Source: Bacteroides ovatus (GTDB lineage Bacteria > Bacteroidota > Bacteroidia > Bacteroidales > Bacteroidaceae). From it: a stretch of DNA of 5,013 bases. Position numbers and translations under genes: made by a program. Location of the stretch: assembly GCA_030844565.1 (NCBI GenBank), contig JAUUNK010000315.1, forward strand, positions 1 through 5,013, in the 5' to 3' direction. How positions within the stretch are numbered: position 1 is the first letter of the stretch; each line of letters begins with the position of its first letter. The notes beneath the pieces were generated by a model. The model worked only from the letters and a program-made list of their open reading frames with translations, made no database searches and had not been told where the DNA came from. Below are positions 1 to 5,013 of this stretch, piece after piece.

Positions 1-193
1 GCCCGTTCATCTTCAGGCAACGGGGATTGTCGGGAGCGTAAGAGTGTAGTACCAGAATATGCCGGAGAGGTAACCGGCGACTGGCGGTGGAACAACATGT
101 GAACCAACATAATCCACAAATAAGTGCAACCGAACTCGCTATGATACGGATACCGCGTTTGAGTTCCGTGCCGACTGCTATCGGGTGTAACAT
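1..193 (-). CDS. N-terminus of a membrane-anchored protein, possibly a sensor kinase; runs off the left edge
   Basis: The minus strand is open from an ATG at 193-191 to the window edge (64 codons plus one base, no stop). The peptide has a basic N-terminal stretch (Lys12, Arg13, Arg16), then a hydrophobic segment at about residues 17-36 (IIASSVALICGLCWFTCC), then basic residues and HILVLHSYAPDNPR at about 45-58. A signal anchor followed by ILVLHSY-type sequence resembles the start of the periplasmic substrate-binding-like domain of bacterial membrane sensor kinases; that family assignment is an inference from a short match. The two adjacent Cys residues do not form a proper lipobox, so a lipoprotein is less likely. 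The gene diverges from the AraC regulator. The start was chosen because it is the first ATG in frame and leaves a leader of about 70 nt after a candidate promoter. The CDS itself is fairly well supported; its function is uncertain. Confidence 0.62.
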   Translation of the reverse strand, partial: MLHPIAVGTELKRGIRIIASSVALICGLCWFTCCSTASRRLPLRHILVLHSYAPDNPRCLKMNG

Positions 194-211
194 AGAATTT
201 TAATATTTAGT

Positions 212-255
212 ACCTGCTTTTTTGCGATTTTTTCGGTACATTCGTGTAAGCAGGT
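212..255 (-). promoter_or_regulatory. Inverted repeat in the leader of the left minus-strand gene
   Basis: ACCTGCTT at 212-219 and AAGCAGGT at 248-255 form a perfect 8-bp inverted repeat around a 28-nt loop. A second pairing, GTACC at 210-214 with GGTAC at 235-239, uses part of the same arm, so the two hairpins exclude each other. In the minus-strand transcript the structure ends about 17-20 nt before the start codon. It could modulate translation or transcription, but no known riboswitch or leader family is recognised. Confidence 0.3.
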
Positions 256-267
256 CTTATTATTACA

Positions 268-275
268 CAAAGTTA
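268..275 (-). promoter_or_regulatory. Candidate -7 box of the left minus-strand gene
   Basis: On the minus strand this reads TAACTTTG, a full match to the Bacteroides -7 consensus TAnnTTTG. It would start transcription near 263 and leave a leader of roughly 70 nt before the ATG at 193. No good TTTG element lies 19-21 bp upstream, so the promoter may be weak or depend on an activator. Confidence 0.4.
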
Positions 276-368
276 ACCATATAACAACGTCGGTAGCCAC
301 CTCAGTCGTGAGTTGTATGCGATTAGCGAAGAATTGAAAATATTCGATTGTTTTTTTGAGGATTTCCA

Positions 369-401
369 TTTGTGGTCCAAAAATAGAAAACCGTATCTTT
401 G
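369..401 (+). promoter_or_regulatory. Promoter of the AraC-family gene
   Basis: TTTG at 369-372 and TATCTTTG at 394-401 are separated by 21 bp, matching the Bacteroides sigma-ABfr consensus (-33 TTTG, -7 TAnnTTTG). Transcription would begin around 405-408, at or next to the ATG at 406. This is the main reason for rejecting the longer in-frame start at 313, which lies upstream of the promoter. Confidence 0.7.
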
Positions 402-405
402 CATT

Positions 406-1269
406 ATGTATGATACAAACCACATAAACACCGAGCTGCAGATTGAAAACGGAGAATTCGGCATTTACCGAAGTATGGATCGTTTTCCCATTACCGATTG
501 CCCCTCCTTTCTGAGTGTGGCTATCGGAGCCGTGTGCCTGTCTGGTACGGCAGTTGTGCAGATTTACAATAATTCGAGCCGTATAGAACGGGGAATGGTC
601 ATTACACTGGTCCCATGGCAACTTGCATCCATCCGGGAAGTCAGCGATGATTTCGAGATGCTGTTTTATAAGGTATCGAAAAGTATGTTTATCGATACCC
701 TGAGTTCTCTGTGGAGGCTGACACCGGATTTCTTCTCCTACATGCACCGGCATATCGCCTCGGCACCGGATGAAAGCAACATTCTTCGATTCGAATATTT
801 TTGCGACTGCATGGCATCCTGGAGTAAAGGAGCGCCTCCTGATTTTCGGAGGGAGTCGGTCATGCAATTGTTGCGTCTACATTATTGGGCTGTTTACACC
901 TTCTACCGGAATGACCCCACAACTAAAAATATCAAATATTCGAACAAGGAAAAAATAACATTCGATTTTTTGCACATGGTGATCGAAGATCACTTCGAAG
1001 GGAAAGATGTATCGTATTATGCTGACAAACTGCACGTATCATCCAAATACCTGACTACAGCGGTTAAAAGCATCAGCGGTCAATCGGCCCGCGAATGGAT
1101 CGTTTATTATACGATTCTGGAAATAAAATCACTGCTCCGACAAGCCTCTCTGGACATCAAGGAGATCGTAGCCCTGGTCAACTTTACCGACTTGTCTTCA
1201 TTAAGCCGCTATTTTCATCATTACACCGGAATGACTCCCTCGGAATACCGCGATAAAATACATTTTTAG
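406..1269 (+). CDS. AraC-family transcriptional regulator
   Basis: This is a 287-residue cytoplasmic DNA-binding regulator with the two-part layout of Bacteroides AraC proteins. Residues about 15-100 look like the cupin-type sensing domain (beta-rich, with a VCLSGTAVVQIYNN-like strand pair and an ERGMVITLVPWQ turn). Residues about 190-287 are the AraC DNA-binding domain. Its first helix-turn-helix is at about 204-232 (YYADKLHVSSKYLTTAVK) and its second at about 251-284, ending in the family signature RYFHHYTGMTPSEYRDK. An in-frame ATG at 313 would give 318 residues, but it precedes the promoter at 369-401, so 406 is preferred; this may make the mRNA nearly leaderless. A later ATG at 475 is possible but would cut into the sensing domain. 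The gene diverges from the left-edge gene and lies about 640 bp before the PUL operon on the same strand. Its ligand and targets are unknown; control of the neighbouring PUL is plausible only by position. Confidence 0.9.
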   Translation: MYDTNHINTELQIENGEFGIYRSMDRFPITDCPSFLSVAIGAVCLSGTAVVQIYNNSSRIERGMVITLVPWQLASIREVSDDFEMLFYKVSKSMFIDTLSSLWRLTPDFFSYMHRHIASAPDESNILRFEYFCDCMASWSKGAPPDFRRESVMQLLRLHYWAVYTFYRNDPTTKNIKYSNKEKITFDFLHMVIEDHFEGKDVSYYADKLHVSSKYLTTAVKSISGQSAREWIVYYTILEIKSLLRQASLDIKEIVALVNFTDLSSLSRYFHHYTGMTPSEYRDKIHF

Positions 1270-1378
1270 CCGGGTGGATGTATACATAATTTTTTAGGAA
1301 CCGCTCCGTAATATCAATGAACTTAATAATTGAAGCCTAAAGCCAAGACTGCATGAAAATAACCTGTACGCTAAACTA
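1270..1378. other. Spacer between the AraC gene and the AraC remnant
   Basis: I see no gene here. A perfect 10-bp palindrome, ATGTATACAT at 1278-1287, is followed by AA and a run of six T. It has no unpaired loop, so it is a poor terminator hairpin. It could be a protein-binding site, but nothing else supports that. Confidence 0.4.
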
Positions 1379-1465
1379 CTATCTGAATTGCTTTCGATAC
1401 TTTGACGGCGACATGCCCACGGCACTTGTAAACACCCGCACAAAATGGGGCAGACTGAAAGCTAC
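1379..1465 (-). pseudogene. C-terminal remnant of an AraC-type DNA-binding domain
   Basis: Read on the minus strand, these 28 codons plus a TAG stop (1381-1379) give VAFSLPHFVRVFTSAVG followed by MSPSKYRKQFR. This is the second helix-turn-helix and signature end of the AraC domain, as found in AraC regulators and in the C-terminus of hybrid two-component regulators. The same frame stays open up to about 1588, but the upstream residues no longer resemble the domain: the expected recognition helices and linker (the IxEIA..VGF type) are missing, and the other two minus frames contain stops. I infer a decayed or mostly deleted regulator gene that was convergent with the intact AraC gene. It differs clearly in sequence from the C-terminus of the intact AraC protein, so it is not a simple recent tandem copy. 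Confidence 0.65.
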
Positions 1466-1667
1466 CATCAGGTAACGGACGCATCCGTCGGTATCTGCCG
1501 AATCCGAAGCATACTCCCAGCGGTGGAGCATCGACGGAGGTATCAATACATCACAACATCTGGTAAACAGAGAGAATTTCGCCTGCATGATGTTAATATG
1601 CCGGAATCAATTATAGCCTCCCTATCCATACAACGAGTATAGACAGATAATCTGCTCTCACCAACCT
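1466..1667. other. Gene-free stretch beside the AraC remnant
   Basis: No convincing coding region is seen on either strand. A short open frame on each strand exists, but neither has a recognisable domain or a promoter. Part of this DNA may be the degraded upstream portion of the AraC-type gene whose end survives at 1379-1465. Confidence 0.4.
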
Positions 1668-1704
1668 AAAACAGGTCTATGGTATTATCCACAGACCTGT
1701 TTTT
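1668..1704 (+). terminator. Intrinsic terminator
   Basis: AAAACAGGTCT (1668-1678) and AGACCTGTTTT (1693-1703) form a perfect 11-bp stem. The inner TGG/CCA pair (1680-1682 with 1689-1691) extends it. A run of five T (1700-1704) completes the stem and continues past it on the plus strand. The A run on the other arm means it could also act on minus-strand transcripts. It sits between the remnant and the PUL promoter, so it insulates the operon from upstream transcription. Confidence 0.75.
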
Positions 1705-1749
1705 ATATTGACTCGGTACAGTTACTACTATATCAATGTCTATCTTAAG

Positions 1750-1779
1750 ATATATGTAACATCTATATATTACATATAT
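1750..1779. promoter_or_regulatory. Perfect inverted repeat upstream of the PUL promoter; candidate operator
   Basis: ATATATGTAA (1750-1759) and TTACATATAT (1770-1779) are exact inverted copies with a 10-bp spacer, so the half-sites are 20 bp apart, about two helical turns. The site ends 33 bp before the -33 element, centred near -85 relative to the predicted start. That is a position typical of an activator-binding site. The surrounding DNA is extremely AT-rich, which raises the odds of chance repeats, but the GTAA/TTAC core adds some specificity. Confidence 0.45.
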
Positions 1780-1812
1780 GATATAAATGTATAGCAAATA
1801 GTTGCATTTACA

Positions 1813-1844
1813 TTTGCATATTATAAAAATTAAGTTTATGTTTG
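1813..1844 (+). promoter_or_regulatory. Promoter of the PUL operon
   Basis: TTTG at 1813-1816 and TATGTTTG at 1837-1844 are 20 bp apart, a full match to the Bacteroides consensus. Transcription would start near 1849, giving a leader of about 55 nt before the ATG at 1905. The -33 element itself ends a second TAnnTTTG match (TACATTTG, 1809-1816), but that one lacks a TTTG at the right distance upstream. No Shine-Dalgarno sequence precedes the start, which is usual for these bacteria. Confidence 0.72.
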
Positions 1845-1904
1845 CAACGTATATAAATACATTTACTAAAAACTAAGTTAACAAACTCCTAAAACAATCT
1901 TATT

Positions 1905-3392
1905 ATGAAGACACACCTTCTATTTAGTTTTATCCTGTTTACCACCAATTTGTATGCACAAGTGGTAAAAGACTACAATCCAGCTATTCAAAGAACTGTA
2001 AATCTCCAATATTTTAAACCGGCAGAGGAACATTTATTTACGGGCGACTGCATGCCTTATTATTATAAAGATACCTTTTACATTTATTGGCTGCTAGACG
2101 AAGGACATCATTCGGGACTGGGAGGTTTGGGTGGACATCAATGGGCATTGAGCACCTCTAAAGATTTGGTGAACTGGACACACCACCCGGTAGCTGTCGG
2201 CATTGATGAAGATTGGGAGAAATCCATTTGCACAGGTTCGGTGATTGCAGACGGAAACAAATTCTATGCATTTTATTCCACCCGGGTACAAGATGACAAA
2301 GGAACTCACGAACAATTAAGCTATGCCATGAGTGAAGACGGAGGCAAATCTTTCGTAAAACAAAAGCCCAACCCTTTCTATTATGCACCGAAAGAGTGCA
2401 TTAGCCGCGATTTCCGAGATCCTAAAGTTTTTAAAGATAAAGAAGGTATGTATCACCTTTTTATTTCCGGTTATAAAAAAGAACCTGAATTGGACGGTTT
2501 TGGCGGATATTTAGTTCATCTTGTTTCAAAAGACCTAAAAGAATGGAAAGAAACCGAGTCTCCCTTAACAGGTCAAGTTTCTACTCCGGAGTGTTCGGAC
2601 TATTTCCAATGGAATGGCTGGTATTATTTGCTGTATAGCATTGGAGGTGATACTTATTACGTTAAGTCGAGAAAGCCGTATGGTCCCTGGGAATATCCTA
2701 CTACCCAAGCTTTCGTGGAATCATGGGCTAGTGTATATAAGACAGCAGAATATAAAAATAACCGGAGGATAGCGGTAGCATACATGCCTTGCAGAAGCAA
2801 TAACAAGGATTTTGACGGTCCTATTTGGGGAGGGAATATGCTCCTCAGGGAAGTGGCGCAAGAGGCAAACGGCACGCTATATACAAAATTCCTCCAGGAG
2901 TCTCTTCCACCCATGACTCCTATCCAAATGCCTGAAATAGAAATTCCGGATGGAAGCGGAACGACTTCCTATTCGAAAGGAAAACTGACTTTAAATTCTC
3001 CAAATGGAACCAGTATAGCTTCCTTATCAAACCTGCCTGTGAATTATCGGATTACCATGCAAATAGAACCTTTAAGCAATTATGATGAATTAGGTTTATT
3101 TGTGAGGGCCTCAGACAAAAGGGAAAGGGGATACAAAGTGGAACTGAATGCAAATAAAGAAAGTGCTTTTATCTACAACACCGGTATAAACACCGTAAAA
3201 GATTTACAAAAGACTATCGTCTTGGATATAATAATGAAAGATGAATTTATCGATATGAATATCAACGGCAAAAGGTCTATCATAAACCGCCTGCCGGAGA
3301 AAAAAGGACGCAAACTATTCTTTTTCCTGAAAAACGGAAGTGCTATCATCAAAGATATTAAGATTTATAAATGGGACGACAAAGCATGGTAG
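1905..3392 (+). CDS. Secreted GH32-like (clan GH-J type) glycoside hydrolase
   Basis: The 495-residue protein starts with a type I signal peptide (residues 1-18, cleavage likely after LYA, before Gln19), with no lipobox. It probably acts in the periplasm or is exported. Residues about 40-330 fit the five-bladed propeller of GH32. Candidate catalytic residues are Asp48 (HLFTGDCMPYYYKDTFYIYW, in the place of the WMNDPNG nucleophile motif), Asp172 in FRDP (transition-state stabiliser) and Glu229 in TPEC (acid/base). STSKDLVNWTHHPVAV and SICTGSVI also align with the GH32 pattern of a strand, SKDLVHW and SGS. Residues about 345-495 form a beta-rich domain resembling the concanavalin-like C-terminal module (DELGLFVRAS, GYKVELNA). 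Family members cleave fructosyl linkages, but the altered first motif makes the substrate uncertain; related beta-propeller families such as GH43 are an alternative. It is the first gene of the operon, with the lipoprotein gene 71 bp downstream. Confidence 0.82.
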   Translation: MKTHLLFSFILFTTNLYAQVVKDYNPAIQRTVNLQYFKPAEEHLFTGDCMPYYYKDTFYIYWLLDEGHHSGLGGLGGHQWALSTSKDLVNWTHHPVAVGIDEDWEKSICTGSVIADGNKFYAFYSTRVQDDKGTHEQLSYAMSEDGGKSFVKQKPNPFYYAPKECISRDFRDPKVFKDKEGMYHLFISGYKKEPELDGFGGYLVHLVSKDLKEWKETESPLTGQVSTPECSDYFQWNGWYYLLYSIGGDTYYVKSRKPYGPWEYPTTQAFVESWASVYKTAEYKNNRRIAVAYMPCRSNNKDFDGPIWGGNMLLREVAQEANGTLYTKFLQESLPPMTPIQMPEIEIPDGSGTTSYSKGKLTLNSPNGTSIASLSNLPVNYRITMQIEPLSNYDELGLFVRASDKRERGYKVELNANKESAFIYNTGINTVKDLQKTIVLDIIMKDEFIDMNINGKRSIINRLPEKKGRKLFFFLKNGSAIIKDIKIYKWDDKAW

Positions 3393-3410
3393 CCATCATG
3401 CCACCTACCA
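3387..3410 (+). other. Small stem-loop over the stop codon of the hydrolase gene
   Basis: TGGTAG (3387-3392, containing the stop codon) pairs perfectly with CTACCA (3405-3410) around a 12-nt loop. There is no T run after it, so it is not an intrinsic terminator. It could affect mRNA processing or stability between the first two genes, or it may be chance. Confidence 0.25.
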
Positions 3411-3463
3411 GCCTCCGGAGAATATAACACGTAAACTAAATATTAATTTTAAATTCTTACTAC

Positions 3464-4774
3464 ATGAAAAAAAGACACTTTTTATTGTTGAGGAGCGGGA
3501 CTCTATTAGTGGCTTCTCTCCTTATTTCTTTGGCTTCTTGTAAAGAAGATGGAGCTGCACTCCATACTTACGACCCCCATGCACCGATAGTATGCAACGA
3601 ATTCCTGCCCAAAGAAGGAGGAGTAGGTACAAAGCTGGTGATAAGAGGAACTAATTTTGGTTTAGACACTGCTTTGGTGAAAGTCTATGTAAATGAGAAA
3701 AGGGCAACAGTAATAGGTGTGGCTGATACACGGATTTATGCAGTCGTTCCCCGCAGAGCCGATGTGGGACCGGTAAGAGTGGAAATCGGCAGAGACACAG
3801 AGAAACAGACTTATACTTTTGAGGAGAACTTTGATTATAAGTTTTCAAAAGTCGTATCGACTTTATGCGGGTATACCAACAATGACGGAGGAAGTGAGAT
3901 TGTGAACGGGAGACTGGACGAAGCTAGATTCATTGAACCGCGAACCCTCAAAGTCGATAATGACGGAGATATTTATCTCATTGAAAATAACAGGGGTTTG
4001 AGGGTCATCTCTCAAACAAGAAATGAGGTAACCTCTCCTTTCCGCGGTTCCGGCAGCATGTCTAATCCCGTAATGCTTGATTTCTCGCTCGACCAGAAAA
4101 CTTTGTATATGACCAATGAGGTGGGAAATGATAATGGAACAGGTGTGTTCACGGTCACCAGAGATAATGGCTTTATGAATGCAAGGGAATTAATAAAAGC
4201 AAAATCTGCCTCAGACATAGCCGTGAATCCGGTAGATGGAACAATCTTTTATGCTGTGAAGTCAGGAGGAACAGTATACCGGTATGATTTGGAAACCCGT
4301 CAATCCACCGTAGCTACCACGTTAGGAGATAATAACTTTGTCAGCCTGGCATTCACAAGAGACGGAAATATTCTTTATTTAATAGGTGCGGATACCCATG
4401 CCGTTTATAAATCAATCTATAATTTCCAGACTAAGAGTTTGGAGAATCCGACCGTTTTTGCGGGAACCCAGTTTTCTTCGGGATATGCTGACGGAGTGGG
4501 AGGCGCAGCACGGTTCTGGTTGCCTTTCCAGGGTGCTGTAGATGAAGAAGGTAATTTATTTATTGCCGAAATGCTCAATCATACTATTCGAAAAATAACT
4601 CCTGACGGCATGGTTTCCACTTTTGCAGGTACTCCCCAGAAAAAAGGATTCCTGGATGGAAAACCTTCGGATGCAAAGTTTAATGAACCTATGGGCGTGG
4701 CTTTCGATAAAGAAGGGACACTGTATGTCGCCGATACCAAGAACCATCGTATCCGTATGATTAAATATGAATAA
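3464..4774 (+). CDS. IPT/TIG and NHL-repeat lipoprotein, probable surface glycan-binding protein
   Basis: The 436-residue protein begins with a lipoprotein signal peptide: basic MKKRH, a hydrophobic core, and the lipobox LASC with Cys26 as the lipidated residue. The acidic KED immediately after Cys26 is compatible with the Bacteroidetes export signal that sends lipoproteins to the cell surface. Residues about 40-115 form an IPT/TIG immunoglobulin-like domain (EFLPKEGGVGTKLVIRGTNF, VPRRADVGPVRVEIG). Residues about 130-436 form an NHL-type beta-propeller. Clear repeats are at about 144-183, 333-378 (DGVGGAARFWLPFQGAVD) and 387-434 (FNEPMGVAFDKEGTLYVADT), with more diverged blades between. This architecture is common in Bacteroides PULs, in the position of SusE/SusF-type binding proteins. 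I infer carbohydrate capture beside the SusC transporter; no catalytic residues are evident. The SusC gene follows 31 bp later, and no promoter is visible in the 71-bp gap upstream, so it is probably co-transcribed. Confidence 0.85.
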   Translation: MKKRHFLLLRSGTLLVASLLISLASCKEDGAALHTYDPHAPIVCNEFLPKEGGVGTKLVIRGTNFGLDTALVKVYVNEKRATVIGVADTRIYAVVPRRADVGPVRVEIGRDTEKQTYTFEENFDYKFSKVVSTLCGYTNNDGGSEIVNGRLDEARFIEPRTLKVDNDGDIYLIENNRGLRVISQTRNEVTSPFRGSGSMSNPVMLDFSLDQKTLYMTNEVGNDNGTGVFTVTRDNGFMNARELIKAKSASDIAVNPVDGTIFYAVKSGGTVYRYDLETRQSTVATTLGDNNFVSLAFTRDGNILYLIGADTHAVYKSIYNFQTKSLENPTVFAGTQFSSGYADGVGGAARFWLPFQGAVDEEGNLFIAEMLNHTIRKITPDGMVSTFAGTPQKKGFLDGKPSDAKFNEPMGVAFDKEGTLYVADTKNHRIRMIKYE

Positions 4775-4805
4775 GAAATCTGTCATATAAAGAACGATTC
4801 ACGAC

Positions 4806-5013
4806 ATGAAAAATACAAATCTGAAAAGATTCCTGACAGGAATCGGACTGTTCCTCGTTGCGTTAAATATCTGTGCTCAAAGAGAGATGACAATAACAGG
4901 GAAAGTGATGGATAGCCACAACGAACCTCTCATAGGGGTGGCTATTGTAGTAAAAAACCAACCGGGACTTGGTACAACAACCGATATGGACGGCAACTAT
5001 AAGATTAAAGCAA
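4806..5013 (+). CDS. SusC-like TonB-dependent outer-membrane transporter, N-terminal part
   Basis: The frame is open from the ATG at 4806 to the right edge (69 codons plus one base), so only a small part of a protein usually near 1000 residues is seen. Residues 1-24 are a signal peptide (MKNTNLKR, hydrophobic core, cleavage after ICA, before Gln25). From about residue 28 comes the carboxypeptidase-regulatory-like domain that opens SusC proteins: MTITGKVMDSHNEPLIGVAI, then GTTTDMDGNYKIKA. This domain starts directly after the signal peptide, leaving no room for the N-terminal signalling (STN) domain of FecA-type receptors. Control by an anti-sigma/ECF sigma relay is therefore unlikely. The protein would import oligosaccharides across the outer membrane with a SusD partner, which is expected just beyond the window. 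Confidence 0.9.
   Translation, partial: MKNTNLKRFLTGIGLFLVALNICAQREMTITGKVMDSHNEPLIGVAIVVKNQPGLGTTTDMDGNYKIKA

Noticed and set aside
2..49. Plus-strand tail ending in a TAG that looks like the C-terminus of a sugar hydrolase (PVHLQATGIVGSVRV)
   Set aside because: The minus-strand frame over the same bases has a start, a membrane segment and a domain-like sequence, which is much stronger coding evidence than 15 residues.
61..78. GCCGG/CCGGC inverted repeat
   Set aside because: It is short, inside the left-edge coding region, and has no T run; most likely chance.
313..405. N-terminal extension of the AraC protein
   Set aside because: The extension spans the consensus promoter (369-401), and the shorter protein already contains the full sensing and DNA-binding domains.
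178..867. 229-residue open frame on the minus strand
   Set aside because: It lies antisense to the AraC gene, has no recognisable domain, and overlaps both the divergent promoters and the start of the left-edge gene.
1278..1295. Palindrome followed by a T run, considered as a terminator of the AraC gene
   Set aside because: The palindrome has no loop and only AT-rich pairs around a single GTATAC core, so it would not form a stable terminator hairpin.
1445..1642. 65-residue open frame on the plus strand
   Set aside because: It is antisense to the AraC remnant, with no promoter and no recognisable domain.
2657..2914. 85-residue open frame on the minus strand inside the hydrolase gene
   Set aside because: It is a shadow of a well-supported gene, with no independent start signal or domain.

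Overview
The window looks like chromosomal DNA from a Bacteroides-type gut bacterium (order Bacteroidales). Three things support this: promoters matching the Bacteroides pattern (TTTG, about 20 bp, TAnnTTTG), start codons without Shine-Dalgarno sequences in an AT-rich setting, and a gene set typical of a polysaccharide utilization locus (PUL). That set is a secreted glycoside hydrolase, a surface lipoprotein and a SusC-type TonB-dependent transporter.

Left part (1-1269), regulators. A minus-strand gene enters from the left edge and starts at 193. Only its N-terminus is visible: a membrane segment, then a stretch resembling the periplasmic sensor domain of membrane sensor kinases. It diverges from a complete AraC-family regulator (406-1269, plus). 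The space between them holds a strong promoter for the AraC gene and a weaker candidate promoter, with a possible leader hairpin, for the minus-strand gene.

Middle part (1270-1904), no intact gene. It contains the C-terminal scrap of a second AraC-type DNA-binding domain on the minus strand (1379-1465), a strong intrinsic terminator (1668-1704), and a very AT-rich control region. That region carries a perfect 10-bp inverted repeat (1750-1779) and a consensus promoter (1813-1844) for the PUL genes.

Right part (1905-5013), the start of a PUL operon on the plus strand. The genes are a secreted GH32-like (clan GH-J type) glycosidase, an IPT/TIG plus NHL-repeat lipoprotein that is probably a surface glycan-binding protein, and the first 69 codons of a SusC-like receptor cut by the window edge. 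Gaps are 71 and 31 bp with no internal promoter seen, so they are probably co-transcribed. The likely division of labour is glycan binding at the surface (lipoprotein), cleavage (hydrolase) and import (SusC). The hydrolase fold hints at a fructan-like substrate, but the usual GH32 nucleophile motif is rewritten, so the substrate is open. Whether the AraC protein or the partial sensor controls the operon cannot be decided from the sequence.
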